Assembly: GCF_022201045.2 (NCBI RefSeq)
Contig: NC_068558.1
Span: forward strand, 8,523,501-8,587,500
Origin: Citrus sinensis
Taxonomy: Eukaryota; Streptophyta; Magnoliopsida; Sapindales; Rutaceae
Direction: 5' to 3'
DNA: 64,000 nt
Positions 34,643 through 46,446 of the stretch are shown here, in pieces. A program made the translations under genes and the position numbers. Below the pieces are notes generated by a model. The model had not been told where the DNA came from and made no database searches. It worked only from the letters and a program-made list of their open reading frames with translations. How positions within the stretch are numbered: the stretch's first letter is position 1; each line of letters begins with the position of its first letter.

Positions 34643-36960
34643 GGGTAAATATCCATTTGGCTCTTATATTTTGACTTAAATACCTTTTAAATCTTGGGTT
34701 CAACTATGTTGCAATTGTAGTACCATACCATAATTTTTGTCATTTTTCATCAGGGTCCATTAGATGCTTCCTTCTTCAATCTAACAGCTAAGATTAATTA
34801 TTGGGTAATTGATGTACTGATTGACAACCGTTGCAGCCAGTCTCGTCATCTTCAATCTTGAGCTTCACTTTCTCTTTCTTGAGCCCTAGAAGATCAACCT
34901 TGAATACGTGAGCTTCTGAGGTTTCCTTTGTTGGGGAAAAACTAGGTTTTTAATTTTTTTATAAAACAATTTGAAGATCGCTCTCATATAATATATAAGA
35001 ATTTGTATTCTAGAAATCGTACCTTGAAAATCCGAGCTGGCTTTTTCCGCTGAAGTGATTTAGGCTCCTAGATCACGATCCGTCACCACCACGCTTGTTA
35101 GATCACGAACTGTCACCAATGATCTTCCAGGTTATGACTCAGGTTCGATCTGCACTTGACGTGTGGGCGCCTTTATCACTACCAAAGCAACTAGCACGGG
35201 AAAATTTTTCTCTTAACAATAGAGAGAACAATCTTATTCTCTGATCTGTATAAAGTGGCTGCTCTCTTTTCTTTAGAGAAAATAAACCTTTTATATCACC
35301 CTTTAGTGAAAACTCTAGGCTCCAAATAATCAAAAAACAAAACCCACGTTATTTTCTTTTTCAATAGGGGACCCACCTTGTAAAATAACATAAGGCCCCT
35401 TACACAAAAGCTAATTAAATGGAGCCTCCCACTAAATGATATATTTAGGCTTTTGACCAAAATAGCCAGTTATCTTACTTATTAGTCCAGTAGTGGTGCA
35501 GTCAATTAAATGAGCTAACCCGGGGATCATTTGGGAACATACAATAGTGGCTACAATAATTAGGCCTGTAATTAAACTAGCCCAATTATTTAATTTCAAA
35601 TCTACTCCACTAAAAGATTGGAACTGACTTCCATAATTGTATGCTCAAATAATAATTCGTCCCAAGCCACATTGATTTCTTTACTACACAATCCTTTGTA
35701 CCACATCGTTAATTAAATTGATATATCAATTGTCCAATCAATTTAATAATATCTTATTCCTTGATCCTTATTGATTTTCTCTAATGATCATTTTCAACAT
35801 ACTAAATATGTTGACACACTCTGGCCAGAAAATTCTATGATCAAGTATCGAAAACCTATCAAGAGATGTGTTGTACAAATTCTATATTGTTAATCCATAA
35901 CTCCAATACTCATAATTGCTCCCACCAAGATACCGGGTAATCTTGACCACAAGGATGTGTCGTGGCCATTGGTAACTCAAATAAAATAACAATTACAATC
36001 ATGAAATCATAATTAACTCAAGATTAATATTACAATAAAATCAACGCCTATGAGATTTAATAAGTCCGACAGTTATTACAAAGTTAATTAAATCTCATAT
36101 GTGATCATGTTCAATGTAGTCGTACTACATCAATAAATTCATACATGATTAAGACAAATCATTCAATGAATTTATTACAGTCTATACCTAAATAAAGTGC
36201 CCAACTTTATTTATCAACTGCGAACTAAATTTATTTAATCATAAGATAACTTATATTTATGTCTTCTGTGAATCCACATGGTGATCACATAAATACATAT
36301 AATATGATTAAATGGACTTTAATACAAATATTAATGCAATTAAGATATTTGAATAAAATACCTCATTAATTTTATTAATTAGAAAAAATATTTATTACAA
36401 TTAAATAAACACATATGCTTTTAAAGAGCATATTTTCCTAATATCCTTTTAGTCCATGCGAGCAATAACAAGAGTTTAGATTCCTTGAAGGAATTGAGAG
36501 GAAAGTGAAGGGAAACAAAAGTCTTTGGAGGGGTCCCAAACATCGAAAGAAAAGGGATCCAAAATGCAATTGCATTAGTTATCGAAGAAACTTGGAATCA
36601 TCGCCATTTTTTCATGATAAATGTTTACAAAATGTGATATTTGATGCTAGATTAATTGTTGTGTATTGTGTATGGCTCTAGTTCTTGATCATATGCAAGT
36701 GTTGGGTATTTAGAACAAGCACTAGAGATTTTCTAGAACAAAAAGAAATTCCAGACCGATCTTCCAAGGCTCAAGAAAGAGGAAGCGGGACCGGCTGCAA
36801 TGGTTGTCAATCAATCCTTCAAATACCCAATAATTAATTTTAGCCGTTAGATTGAAGAAGGAAGCATCCAAGGACCCTGCTGAAAAAGGACAAACATAGC
36901 TGAACCCTTTAAATCTCTATATTTTGAAAAATATCTAAGAATACCCCTATTGTTAAATAT
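34643..36960. mobile_element. Fold-back element interrupted by a solo LTR
   Basis: The flank left of the solo LTR ('gatgcttccttcttcaatct', 34762-34781) recurs inverted at 36850-36870, and the match continues outward over more than 200 bp on each side, including 'gggttca-ctatgtt'. The two arms therefore form one older inverted-repeat element, with the LTR inserted in it. Outer limits and target duplication are uncertain. Confidence 0.6.
34929..36443 (-). mobile_element. Solo LTR (Copia-like), nested
   Basis: The 1515-bp sequence runs from TGTTGGGGAAAA to CCTAATA on the plus strand; read on the minus strand it starts TATTAGGAAAATATGC, which resembles the start of common plant Copia LTRs. The 5-bp TCCTT flanks both ends (34924-34928 and 36444-36448), the target duplication of an LTR retrotransposon. 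No coding sequence lies inside, so recombination between two LTRs is likely to have removed the rest. Confidence 0.75.
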
Positions 36961-37468
36961 GTTACATTCTTATCCTTACATTTTCTTTCCTTTTGCAGTA
37001 ATTCCATTACAACAATATTGTTGTCTTCTTGAGGATATTAATAAAAGAAAAAACAAAAAAAATTTATGTTATTATTTTATTTTTAGGATTAATTTGATAG
37101 ATTTAGTTTTTTTATAAAATAACTATTAGTAAAATTGTTGCAATGACATTAAGAGCCTTTCACTAATTTTTTTGGGCCCAATTTTCATTTTCCTTTTATG
37201 GATCCTAGTGTAATACACGTTCGGTGAAAGAAATTTAAAAAAAATTATAGAACAAAAAATACAATTTTTCTTTAACAGTTATAAACTTAAGAACGTCTTA
37301 TACACGTTTTGAATGAATTATGAAAATAAAGTTAGAAATAAATCATAAAATAGAGATTCTAAAGTTAAACTGATAACTATTATTTCTCTCTCCAAGAATC
37401 TTATCACAATCTTTTGATTCTCTCTCCCTTCTCACATATCTAAGCACACCCCCTTCATCGTTGATGTT

Positions 37469-37527
<59 letters not shown>

Positions 37528-38286
37528 ACTCACGATCTTCTCATTCTCTGTCCCTCGATGCTGCATTGCTCTCTCTGTTGTTGTTGTTCTGTCTCTCGCT
37601 ACTGTTGATCTCTCTTTGTGTTGTTGCTATCTCTCCCTCGTTATTGTACAATGTTTTTTTATGTTGCTCTCTCTGGTGCTGTTGTTGCTGCTCTTTCTAT
37701 CACTGCTGCCTCTCTAAATTTGTGAGTTCTTTCTCCGTTGTTGTTGCTGCATCTCTAAATTTATGAATAATGTTTAACGAATTCTATTTGGGTTTACTTT
37801 TCACTCTTTGATTTTAGTGATATACAACTCTTTTTATGATATGTGTTTGGGAATTTTTTATCTAGTGTCTTGGAATTGTATAATTCCAATTGCTCTCTCA
37901 TTTTTTGTTCATTGTTTAACATTAACTTCATTGGGTTTCTGTTTACTTTATGTGTATGTAAATTTGTCTTGGCAAGTGTTATTGCTTAACTTCCTTAAAT
38001 ATGTTCATTGTAACTCGAGAAAGTGATAATATGATGTTGCTACTGGTGTTTCTGGAAAAGTTACAATTTTTTATTTATGATTGTTTGGAGAGAAAAAGTT
38101 GCAGTTTGTTTTATTTGGTATGAACTTTCTATTTTATTGACTTTTGTTGTCAATTATTTCTGTTGGATTTAAACTATGAAGTACTTCTCCTCTTAAGCTA
38201 GTCGTAATAATGTTACATATTATCTAATTTTGTACTTCACTCTCTAATTTGATTAATATCTTATATTTTTTTTTTAGGAATAAAAA
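36961..38286. other. Leader of the Harbinger element or intergenic
   Basis: No gene is seen. Open frames at 37461-37766 and 37808-38026 are low-complexity Leu/Ser-rich text from the microsatellite. The left end of the Harbinger element probably lies here but no terminal repeat was recognised. Confidence 0.4.
37475..37523. repeat. (CT)n microsatellite
   Basis: About 24 uninterrupted CT dinucleotides. Confidence 0.95.
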
Positions 38287-39865
38287 ATGGATCCACAAGA
38301 TATTGATGGTGAGGATAAGGTCGATTGGTCTACCAAGACTAAGACCATTTTTATTCATATATTACATGACCATATTAAAAACAGTGATTTACAAACATCA
38401 ACTTTCACTAAGAAAGTTTAATAGATTGCGCAAAAAACATCAAGAGTTTTCTGACTCAATAACTCATACTGAGTTTGGTTGGGATCCTATTTCAAATACA
38501 GTCAGAACATCAGAAGCTATTTAGATTGAATATATTAAAGTAAAATCTATATTCATAGTATATTTATATAGTTTCGTGTGAAAATAAACATTTTTTGGGT
38601 TTTATACTCTTTTTTTTTTTTCCTCAGTGAGTGCCTAGAGTGAAGCCATTTCGTAAAAAAATACTATCAAACTCTAAGAGAGATATTCAACACCACTACA
38701 GCTTCTGGCCATTTACATTTTTCGTCTAACCAAGTTTCGTTATTCTCGGATGAGAATCGTGAATCAGAAGAGAATTTTCTTAAGAGTTGGACTATTGGCA
38801 CCTTCATGTTATCCTCTTAAAACCCATTTTTCAAAATATACCCTATTAAATAATTTGAAACATCAGATAACTTCTATGGACACCCTCTTTATTCCACAAA
38901 TATCCCTACTTCACCCTTTCCTCTAAAAAAAACCCCATTTCTTAATTTCTTTAAGTACATAAACAAAAATTTCTATGTTTCTTTTATTGCTAATATTAAT
39001 CGTGCATCTTATAAAAAAGATAACAACTAATATCTTTTTGGGATTGATTATTTTTATGGCAGTTTGTCTATTGTTGAACTTCTTATAGACTTAAATTCAA
39101 AATAAGAAAAAAATTAAAATGTCTTGAGTGCATTTACATGCTTACAACAAGTCATGGGATACTTTCACCTTCATCTATTTTTATTCATAAAATTTTTTCT
39201 AGGGTTGGATAATTAAGAATAATGAATAGTCCAATGAAAATTAATGGATTTATTTTAATTAGTGTAAATTAGTTTTGCCATGGGTAAATAATATCCATCA
39301 AACTCTTGAAAAGAGAAAGAATAAATCTACAATTGTAAATGTGGTCTTTAAATTTCATTTACACTTTTGCATTGGATGAAGTATATAGGGGTTTTTCAGT
39401 TAGGGGTAAATTTATAAACGAAAATAAGAGTGGTTTTAACAGGATATCAGAGGTGTGCCAATAGCACCACTCTTTTCTTAAGTATGGAGTTCATGTTGGT
39501 ATTGAGGATGAAGTGAATTCAAGCCTCTTTCTGATAATAGGAAAGGAAAAAGGCCTCCTTAGCCTATTACAACTTCAAATCAGCATAGCAAGAAAAATAA
39601 GAGTGAGTTTTACAGTTATTTTCAAATGGCTAGTTTAGTGATGAATGCTAGATTGGAGATAGTTAAATATAAAAGTGTGGAGTCAACTTTTCAATGTGCT
39701 GAAAAGTGATCTATTTCAGAGTGTATCGAAACTGTAGAGAAATTGAGAGATGTTGATAGAGACACTTACAACAAATTGATGGATAAGCTAGTGTCCAATA
39801 TTGAATGAAGGAAAGCTTTTCTAAGGATGCCTAAAAATATAAAAAGATATTGGTTGGCTAGTTAG
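38287..39865 (+). pseudogene. PIF/Harbinger ORF1: Myb/SANT-like DNA-binding protein, broken
   Basis: From the ATG at 38287 the frame reads MDPQDIDGEDKVDWSTKTKT, then RLRKKHQEFSDS and TEFGWDPISNTVRTSEAI, the Myb/SANT-like domain of Harbinger accessory proteins, which pair with the transposase at element ends. The C-terminal tail resumes near 39720 (ETVEKLRDVDRDTYNKLMDK, then RKAFLRMPKNIKRYW) and ends at TAG 39863-39865. Damage: a deletion causing frameshift near 38417, W-to-stop changes (for example in EAI-stop-IEYIK) and others. The frame is also split by a 689-bp fold-back element at 38784-39472; removing one target-site copy rejoins ENFLK to YGVHVG in frame. Confidence 0.8.
38784..39472. 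mobile_element. Fold-back MITE inserted in Harbinger ORF1
   Basis: Ends GAGTTGGACTATTGGCACC and the inverse of GAGTGGTGCTATTGGCAC. The 9-bp TTTTCTTAA flanks both sides (38775-38783 and 39473-39481). Length 689 bp, no ORF. A 9-bp duplication suggests a Mutator-like MITE. Because it interrupts a transposon gene and the frame rejoins across it, it is younger than the Harbinger element. Confidence 0.8.
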
Positions 39866-40183
39866 TAATTTGTTTTTTAAGATGTAATATGTTTAATTTG
39901 GATGTTGGTGGTTGTGAACTATGCGATGTTCATTTTATGGTTTGAACTTTGTAGTACTTTTATGTCTTGAACTTTATTTTATTTTTATGAGTTGGAAATT
40001 ATGTGTTGGAAGTTTATTTAATTTTTATGAGTTGAATTCTGTAACTATTTTATTTATTTATTTGGTTTAATATTATAAGTTGTCAATGAATTTGTATTTA
40101 TATGTTTAATTTATTTTTTTGATCAATTATGATATACTTGATATATATAATTTGTGATTTTTTTCTTTTAATCAAAGTAGAAA

Positions 40184-41408
40184 ATGAACAACAATGAAGA
40201 TGATAATATTGAAAGTTTAACAGATATTGAAGAATAGGTTTTAGAGGTTGCCATTGCCATAAAAATGCATGAGAAACCACAACGTGCTATTAAAAGGCAA
40301 TGTTATACAAGACAATTGTCCAATATTGAATTTGTCCAAGAGTTGTTAAATGGTAATCCTGACATAATATATAACATGTTTTTCATGGATAAAAAAGTTT
40401 TCATTCAATTATGTTATACATTTGAACATTTACATTTGTTAGAGCATGATAGACATATTTGTATTAATGAGACTGTGGCAATGTGCTTATATTTGTTGTC
40501 TCATGGCGTTGATGTGCAGGTTGTATTTGAACGTTTTCAATGTTTAGTTGATACTATATTTACACACTTTAAGCATTTGTTAAAAGCACTTTGTCGTTTG
40601 GCAAAACACATTATAAAAGCAAAACCTCAAGTGATTAGAAACAATCCAAATTTTTTTTCCATATTTTGAGGTAAGAAATTTAATACATGTTACTTCAATG
40701 TTTATGTGCATATTAACATTTGGTTAATAAATTAATAACTGTCACATCCATTTACAAAAGCATATTGGTACAATTGATAGAATCCATATTGTTGCGTAGT
40801 CACTAACACATAAATAGATATCGTATGAAGATAAAAGACTCGGGTGACTCAAAATATTATGTGTGCATGTTCTTTTAACATGATATTTACTTTGGTATGT
40901 ATGGGTTAAAAAAGTATTGCCAATGACTCAATGATATTTATAGATGCCTTAAATAGACCAAAATTTAGGTTTCCACATCCTCTCCATATATATCTTTAGT
41001 TTTTTTAAAAAAAATTAAGTTCTGTTTTATTGTTTCCATATTGTAGAATATTATTACGTTGTGAACTCTAGATACATAAATATGAAAGATATGAAAGGAT
41101 TTTTGACATTGTATAAAGATGAGAGATATCATTTACTTGATTATAGAGGACCAGGTCAAGCACCTAAAGGTCCCCAAGAATTGTTTAATTATAAACATTC
41201 ATCATTGCATAATGTAATTGAGCTATGCTTTGGTGTTTTAAAAGCGCAATTTTCAATTTTAAGGGATATGTATGATTGTAGTTTAAGTAAGCAATGTCTA
41301 ATTCTAATTGCATGTTGCATTTTACATAATTTTATTCGACAAGAAAATGCAAGTGGTAGGTTGTTTGAGAACTTTAATGTGCAAGATTTGATTACCAATG
41401 AAGAATGA
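40184..41408 (+). pseudogene. PIF/Harbinger transposase (DDE_Tnp_4), broken
   Basis: Two parts, 40184-40669 and about 40750-41408, resemble a Harbinger transposase. The first has RQLSNIEFVQELLNGNPDII, FQLCYTF-like helix text and SHGVDVQVVFERFQ. The second has IDRIHI (normally IDGTHI, so the residue after the first catalytic Asp region is altered), ANDSMIFIDALNRPKFRFPH, YHLLDYRGPGQAPKGPQELF, and the hallmark NYKHSSLHNVIELCFGVLKA and CCILHNFIR. A 'gaggtaag' at 40669 may start an intron, but in-frame stops (for example after DIEE near 40235, and after HIVA near 40797) show decay. It lies in the same orientation and just downstream of ORF1, as in autonomous PIF/Harbinger elements. Confidence 0.88.
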
Positions 41409-42008
41409 GATACTAGTATGCCACTTACTAGTATTGGTTTATCTTCAGCAAGTGTTACATAAATGAATGCTATAAAGATATAATTGCAACTTCTATGTGG
41501 CAGGATTACACACGTAATGCATGATGTCTACCATGTAATTTTTTATAATTATTTTGTTTAAATCATATGTTGTAATATATGTCTTAATTTTTTTAATTTT
41601 TTTTAATTAATGCTAATACTAAAACTTTATCAGTTGAGATAGACATTCTTATAATATTGATTTTGATGATAACAAATCATATGTGTTATAGGTTAAAAAT
41701 GTAGGTTAAGAATGTTAGAGTCTTTAAAACTAGATAAATTATTCTGGACGAAAATGGCTAATCGTTTGCTAGAAAATGGCTAACCGATAAATTCTAGAGA
41801 AGAATTTGTCTGAAAATGATAAATCGTTTACTGGAAATGGATAGTCTATATTCTTAGCAGAGTCTCTAGACAAAAACGGCAAACCAACATCATCTAACAG
41901 TGACCCGACAATTCAAATTGCTAAATAATTATTTTGTTTAAATTATTTATGGTATGTTTGTGCATATATTAGTTAAACAATTACTTTGTAATTGTAAGTA
42001 TGACTTAA

Positions 42009-42239
42009 ATGTTTAGTAAAACTGTTTTTGAAAATGGTACTACCTAACAAATATTCTCTATTTTTATCATTTTCAATTGTGTCTACTGAACGCATATTAT
42101 TATTTTCAATTTTAAAATACAAGATACAGAAAATAATACAAGACACATACTGAAATTCGAAATACAGCAACTGCAAAGAATCATTTTCATTTTCATTTTT
42201 TTTAGAAAATACAAATTTAGAAAAATACTAAACAGGCCC
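42009..42239. mobile_element. Small PIF/Harbinger-like MITE
   Basis: Left end ATGTTTAGTAAAACTG and the inverse of the right end, GGGCCTGTTTAGTATT, share TGTTTAGTA. TAA flanks both (42006-42008 and 42240-42242). 231 bp, no ORF. The right end could instead be the right terminus of the larger Harbinger element upstream. Confidence 0.45.
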
Positions 42240-42242
42240 TAA

Positions 42243-43068
42243 ACATTGCTATAAGTTGGCTGATATTAATTTATTTATAATTAAATTATTAGCAAGATTG
42301 TTTCATGGTTGGTTAATGTATTAATTAAAATTTTGCAAATAAATTAATTAATGTAAAAAATATTTTTTCAAGGGAATTATTGTAAAAGTAAGAAAAAGTA
42401 AGGGTAAAAAATATAACATATTTAATTATAAGGGAGTTTTGAGATATTTTTTAAAATATATAAACTAAATAAATATATAAGTTAAAATATAGGGACTAAT
42501 GGACTCAACCTAATCCAACCCAATTGACTGAACCTAAACTAGTCCAACCCAATTTAACTTTAATGGATTGAGTGGTTATTATAAGTTAATTGGGTTAGGT
42601 TGGAAAAATTATAATGAACTCATCTAACTTAACCCAATCCACATAAACAACAACAATAACAACAACAACAACAACAATAATAATAATAACAATTCTTAGT
42701 TGCAAAACCCTAAAAATCTAAAATGACTAATCTATTTTTTATCTTTTTTTATTCTATTATAAAAAAGACTATTTCATTCTTATATCTACTACTATAGACT
42801 TTAATTTCAAAACTAAAATTACTCTCTCAAATCTTAATTCTCAGTCAGATGAGGTGCTTCTCTGCTTTATCCATCCTATATTATTTTTGTTTTATGTTTT
42901 GAATACTAGATTGTGAATAGAATTTTTATGCTATAATATATTTATATTTGATTTCAATAAGTTTTATTTCAAGTTTCATTTTTTTTTAAATTTTGATTTG
43001 ATCTTTAAGTTGTAAACTAAAACTCAATCCAATGACTTAAGAAGTTGGGTTGAATTGAATTGAACATA
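42243..43068. other. Intergenic repeats, nothing assigned
   Basis: No gene. An AAC/AAT microsatellite lies at 42652-42693. Text such as 'caacccaattgactgaacc' and its inverse further right suggests a transposon remnant of unknown type. Confidence 0.4.
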
Positions 43069-43077
43069 TTTATTTAA

Positions 43078-43817
43078 GAGTGCTGCTATTTACTCCGAAT
43101 TTGCACCCCGAAATCAAAACGCACCGTTTGCTCTGAGTTAACACGTGTCCATTATCTTGCTTTATATAAAGGAAAGGAAAAAGCTGGGGAAAGAAAAAGC
43201 AAAAGCAAAGTTGTTTCTTCACGTGTTTCTTCAATCAACGTGTGGGCCTAACTAGAAAATTTGTTGTGTCCAGTTGTGGTCCGCTTATTTTACTTTGCTT
43301 TGTTATTTCCTTCCTTCTTTGTTATTTCCTTCTTCTTTGCTATTTCCTTCTTTGTATCAGATGATGATACATGCATCAAACACAATAACGAAAATTGAAC
43401 GAGAGCAAGAGAATGAACCATCGATCAAGAGTTGAGGGAAGGGGGGAAAAAAGAGATTGAATTAAGACGCAAGTGTCGTGGTTGAGTGGATTTGAAACCA
43501 AAAATGGAATGAAATCCTCCTGACTTAACAAATGAATCTGCCTGAAGAAAAAGAGTGCTGCTAACTGGAAAGAGAAATGGAAAGTGACGAATCTGCCTGA
43601 AGAAAAAGAGTGCTGCTAACTGGAAAGAGAAATGAAAAGTGAAAGCAAAATGTTTACCTTGCTTTACGGGCCTAACTAGAGAAGTATAAAGTGAAAGCAA
43701 GGAAATGGAAAGTGAAGGCAAAATGAAGCAACGCGTGTGGAGAGAAAAAAGTAAACGGTGCGTTTTGATTTCGAGGCACAGATTCAGGGAGTAAATTTGA
43801 GGTAAATAACTTTTTCC
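43078..43817. mobile_element. MULE-type element, 9-bp duplication
   Basis: The phrase 'gaaatcaaaacgcaccgttt' near the left end recurs inverted near the right end, and further terminal text (TTATTTAC) is also inverted. TTTATTTAA flanks both sides (43069-43077 and 43818-43826). Length 740 bp. The interior is less AT-rich than the surroundings, with a 55-bp tandem duplication at 43534-43645 that is part of the element. Confidence 0.75.
43534..43645. repeat. 55-bp tandem duplication
   Basis: The unit beginning 'gaatctgcctgaagaaaaag' at 43534 repeats almost exactly at 43589. Confidence 0.95.
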
Positions 43818-43826
43818 TTTATTTAA

Positions 43827-45378
43827 TTGGGTTCGATTGATTTTATCTCAATTTTTTCAATAACAGATTAAGCCCAACCCAAAATCAAATTATGCGAAAT
43901 TGACTTAAGATCTTAAAAATAGTGCATTAGTGATGGTAGTATATTCAATTTCTATAGTATTTTCTACAATTTTTTTTTTATATAACGGGAGTTTATTGGA
44001 TTTTTTTCATAATTTCCCATTAAAAAAATAAATAAAAATAAGTGAAGAGAGTAATTGAGTAAAGATCGCTACCGAGTTAACAGAACAATCCCGGATATAT
44101 TGGGTCCGGAAATCACGAGAGTGGACCACAGACCTAAATATACGCAGCCAATTTGGAGGGCGAACCTAAATACACGCAGCCTATTTCTAAATACACCTAC
44201 TCTGGTAAAACTTCTACTGCAAGTCATTTGGAATCAAATCATAACGACGACATATCAGACAATAGTTACTCAATTGCTAACTTTGTATGCCATGTCATGA
44301 GCTGAGAAATATTAGAACACAACATGCCATACACTTTTTCCTCAGGAGAACAAATTATATTACTTATCGTTTAAAGTAAATATTAGAAGATGACATGAAA
44401 TACAGTTTGCACACTGGCGTAATGAGTGTATGACAAGTCGTTTATAGTAAATATTAAAAAGACAACATGTCATACCATTTTTACTCCGGATTACAAATTA
44501 ATTATATTACTTAATAAAAAAATTAATAAGAAAAACAATAATATTAGAAATATCAATTTATATTGCAATCACAATTAGCTGAGATACGAATTGAAATTTT
44601 AATATTAAGATCTTTAACGTTATTTTAAAAATAACATATCATCGAGATGGAAAAAAAAAGAAATATGACATTTGCAAAAATTTATTTTCAAATTTAGTCT
44701 CTTCAATTATGGATTACTACCCTCTTACAGGTAGATTAATAGATTACTTTCAATCGAAATGTTGGCACCTATATATCTTTTAAATAAACTAAAAAGAAAA
44801 AAAAGAAATATTGACGACTATATATAAATTCAGAAAAATACTTCTGCACTTTTTCAGTTATATTACTCAGCAATGAATTCTCATCTGTTATGATCATGGT
44901 TAACGGACTTAGACATACACGTGTCAAAATAATAAGTTGTCTCCCAAGTTCTTGTATAATCTATGTCGGCAACCAAAATGGTGAGTTGAATACTATCAGT
45001 TTCCAACCTTGTTGTTTAGTTGACCAACTGTTTTGTTCATGTTCTTCCGTTCTTACAGGTGAAGTTTGATTTAGAATGAGCAGAAACCAATGCCGTACCG
45101 AAGGGAAAGAAGTTTCCATTCAATGGAAAACTTGGACGTTTTATCATTGTAATCCACCGGTCTTTACCTACCCATGCAATCTTCAAAAACGAAGACCCGT
45201 TGCACCCTCTGGGTTCCTGACAAGTGGCAAAAAAATTTTCAGCACGCCTGAGATTGGAAAATTAAGACTAGAAACCCATTACCGTGTTTAACATGTAACC
45301 AGAATCTTCTTTCTATTTTGAAAATGAAAATCTATATATCAAAAGCACTATTAGTCAAGTCAACCAAAACAACAATTT

Positions 45379-45382
<4 letters not shown>
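43827..45382. other. Intergenic, dirigent upstream region
   Basis: No gene recognised. Short open frames at 44055-44300 and 45076-45291 match nothing known. Confidence 0.45.

Positions 45383-45428
<46 letters not shown>
45383..45428. repeat. (CT)n then (AT)n microsatellite in the dirigent promoter
   Basis: About 14 CT units followed by about 9 AT units, ending some 88 bp upstream of the dirigent ATG. The AT part may also serve as the TATA region; CT tracts are common just upstream of plant transcription starts. Confidence 0.85.
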
Positions 45429-45515
45429 GTAACATGTGCCTCTCTTCTCTTAAACTTGCTTCATTTCATAAAGAAGTAGTTAATTGAAGTCATCCAATTC
45501 AGTTCGTTGTCAGCA

Positions 45516-46043
45516 ATGGCTTTGTCCGGCAAATTTTTGTTTCTGGTTGGAGTTCTCACGCTTTTCTGCACCACGGAGGCCATGAAATCCAAGGTCACCC
45601 GCATGCAATTCTACATGCACGACATTGTAAGTGGGCCGACCGCGACCGCCGTCCGCGTTGCAGGCCGGTCCAATTTCACAAGCCCAGATCCGATTAAAGC
45701 CATGTTCGGATCCGTTTACGTCATGGACAATCCGCTTACCGTGACGCCCGACCCCAACTCGACGGTAATCGGCCGCGCCCAGGGCATCTATGCTATGTCA
45801 TCGCTGCAAGACGAGTTCAGCCTCCTCATGACATTAACATACGGGTTCACTAGTGGACCTTACAATGGCAGCTCTTTTAGCGTCCTTGGCCGGAATCCAG
45901 TGATGAGCGAAGTCAGAGAAATGCCGATAGTCGGTGGCACGGGAATATTCCGTCTAGCTCGAGGATATTGCCTAGCAAAGACCTCCTCCATGGACCAAAT
46001 GGACGCTGTGATAGGATATAATGTCACGTTGTTGCACTACTAA
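45516..46043 (+). CDS. Dirigent protein
   Basis: A single-exon frame of 175 residues from the ATG at 45516, the first ATG of this frame. Dirigent proteins are secreted, have no oxidase activity of their own, and steer the coupling of phenoxy radicals in lignan formation; some relatives act in terpenoid aldehyde or pterocarpan steps. Residues 1-22 (MALSGKFLFLVGVLTLFCTT then EA) form a signal peptide. The family beta-barrel motifs follow: QFYMHDIVSGP (31-41), VIGRAQGIYAMSSLQ (84-98), NGSSFSVLGRNPV (117-129), GGTGIFRLARGY (140-151), and a C-terminal YNVTLLHY. Four Asn sequons (53, 81, 117, 169) suit a secreted glycoprotein. Length is normal. The subgroup and substrate cannot be settled from sequence. 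It lies 0.4 kb upstream of the BASL gene on the same strand. Confidence 0.93.
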   Translation: MALSGKFLFLVGVLTLFCTTEAMKSKVTRMQFYMHDIVSGPTATAVRVAGRSNFTSPDPIKAMFGSVYVMDNPLTVTPDPNSTVIGRAQGIYAMSSLQDEFSLLMTLTYGFTSGPYNGSSFSVLGRNPVMSEVREMPIVGGTGIFRLARGYCLAKTSSMDQMDAVIGYNVTLLHY

Positions 46044-46446
46044 AAGCTAGACTATGGTCATTTGATTCTTTGTGTACCGAATAGTATATGTTTTATTTCT
46101 TTCGATAAAATAACACATGTGATTTTGATTTTTGAATTAGTAATCTTTTTGGGCAGTAATTATGAACATAGTGATGTGTAGTCGACGTCTAAATCTCCAC
46201 AAATTTCTCTTCTTTTTACCATGTTTAGAATCATAACTGACTCACTAATCATCATGGGTTCACAACAGTAACTCCCCTAATTCATTCAATCACCCATTTC
46301 AAATTCAAATTAATGGTCCACTCCCTCTCACAAATCAACTGTTCTTTCTCTGTCTCAACAATCTCTCTCAAAACTCTTAACACAAGAAATTTTACAAAAA
46401 GAGGACAAGAACATCAAGGAAAGAAAAAAAATTAATAATAATAACA

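Noticed and set aside
37461..37766. 101-residue plus-strand open frame, Leu/Ser-rich
   Set aside because: It is a translation of the (CT)n microsatellite and its flank.
41641..41930. Text resembling retrotransposon LTR leader ('gattttgatgataacaaa')
   Set aside because: No ends, primer-binding site or duplication could be found, so no element was called.
45507..45515. Upstream TTG start for the dirigent frame
   Set aside because: The ATG at 45516 directly begins a standard signal peptide; plant nuclear genes seldom start at TTG.
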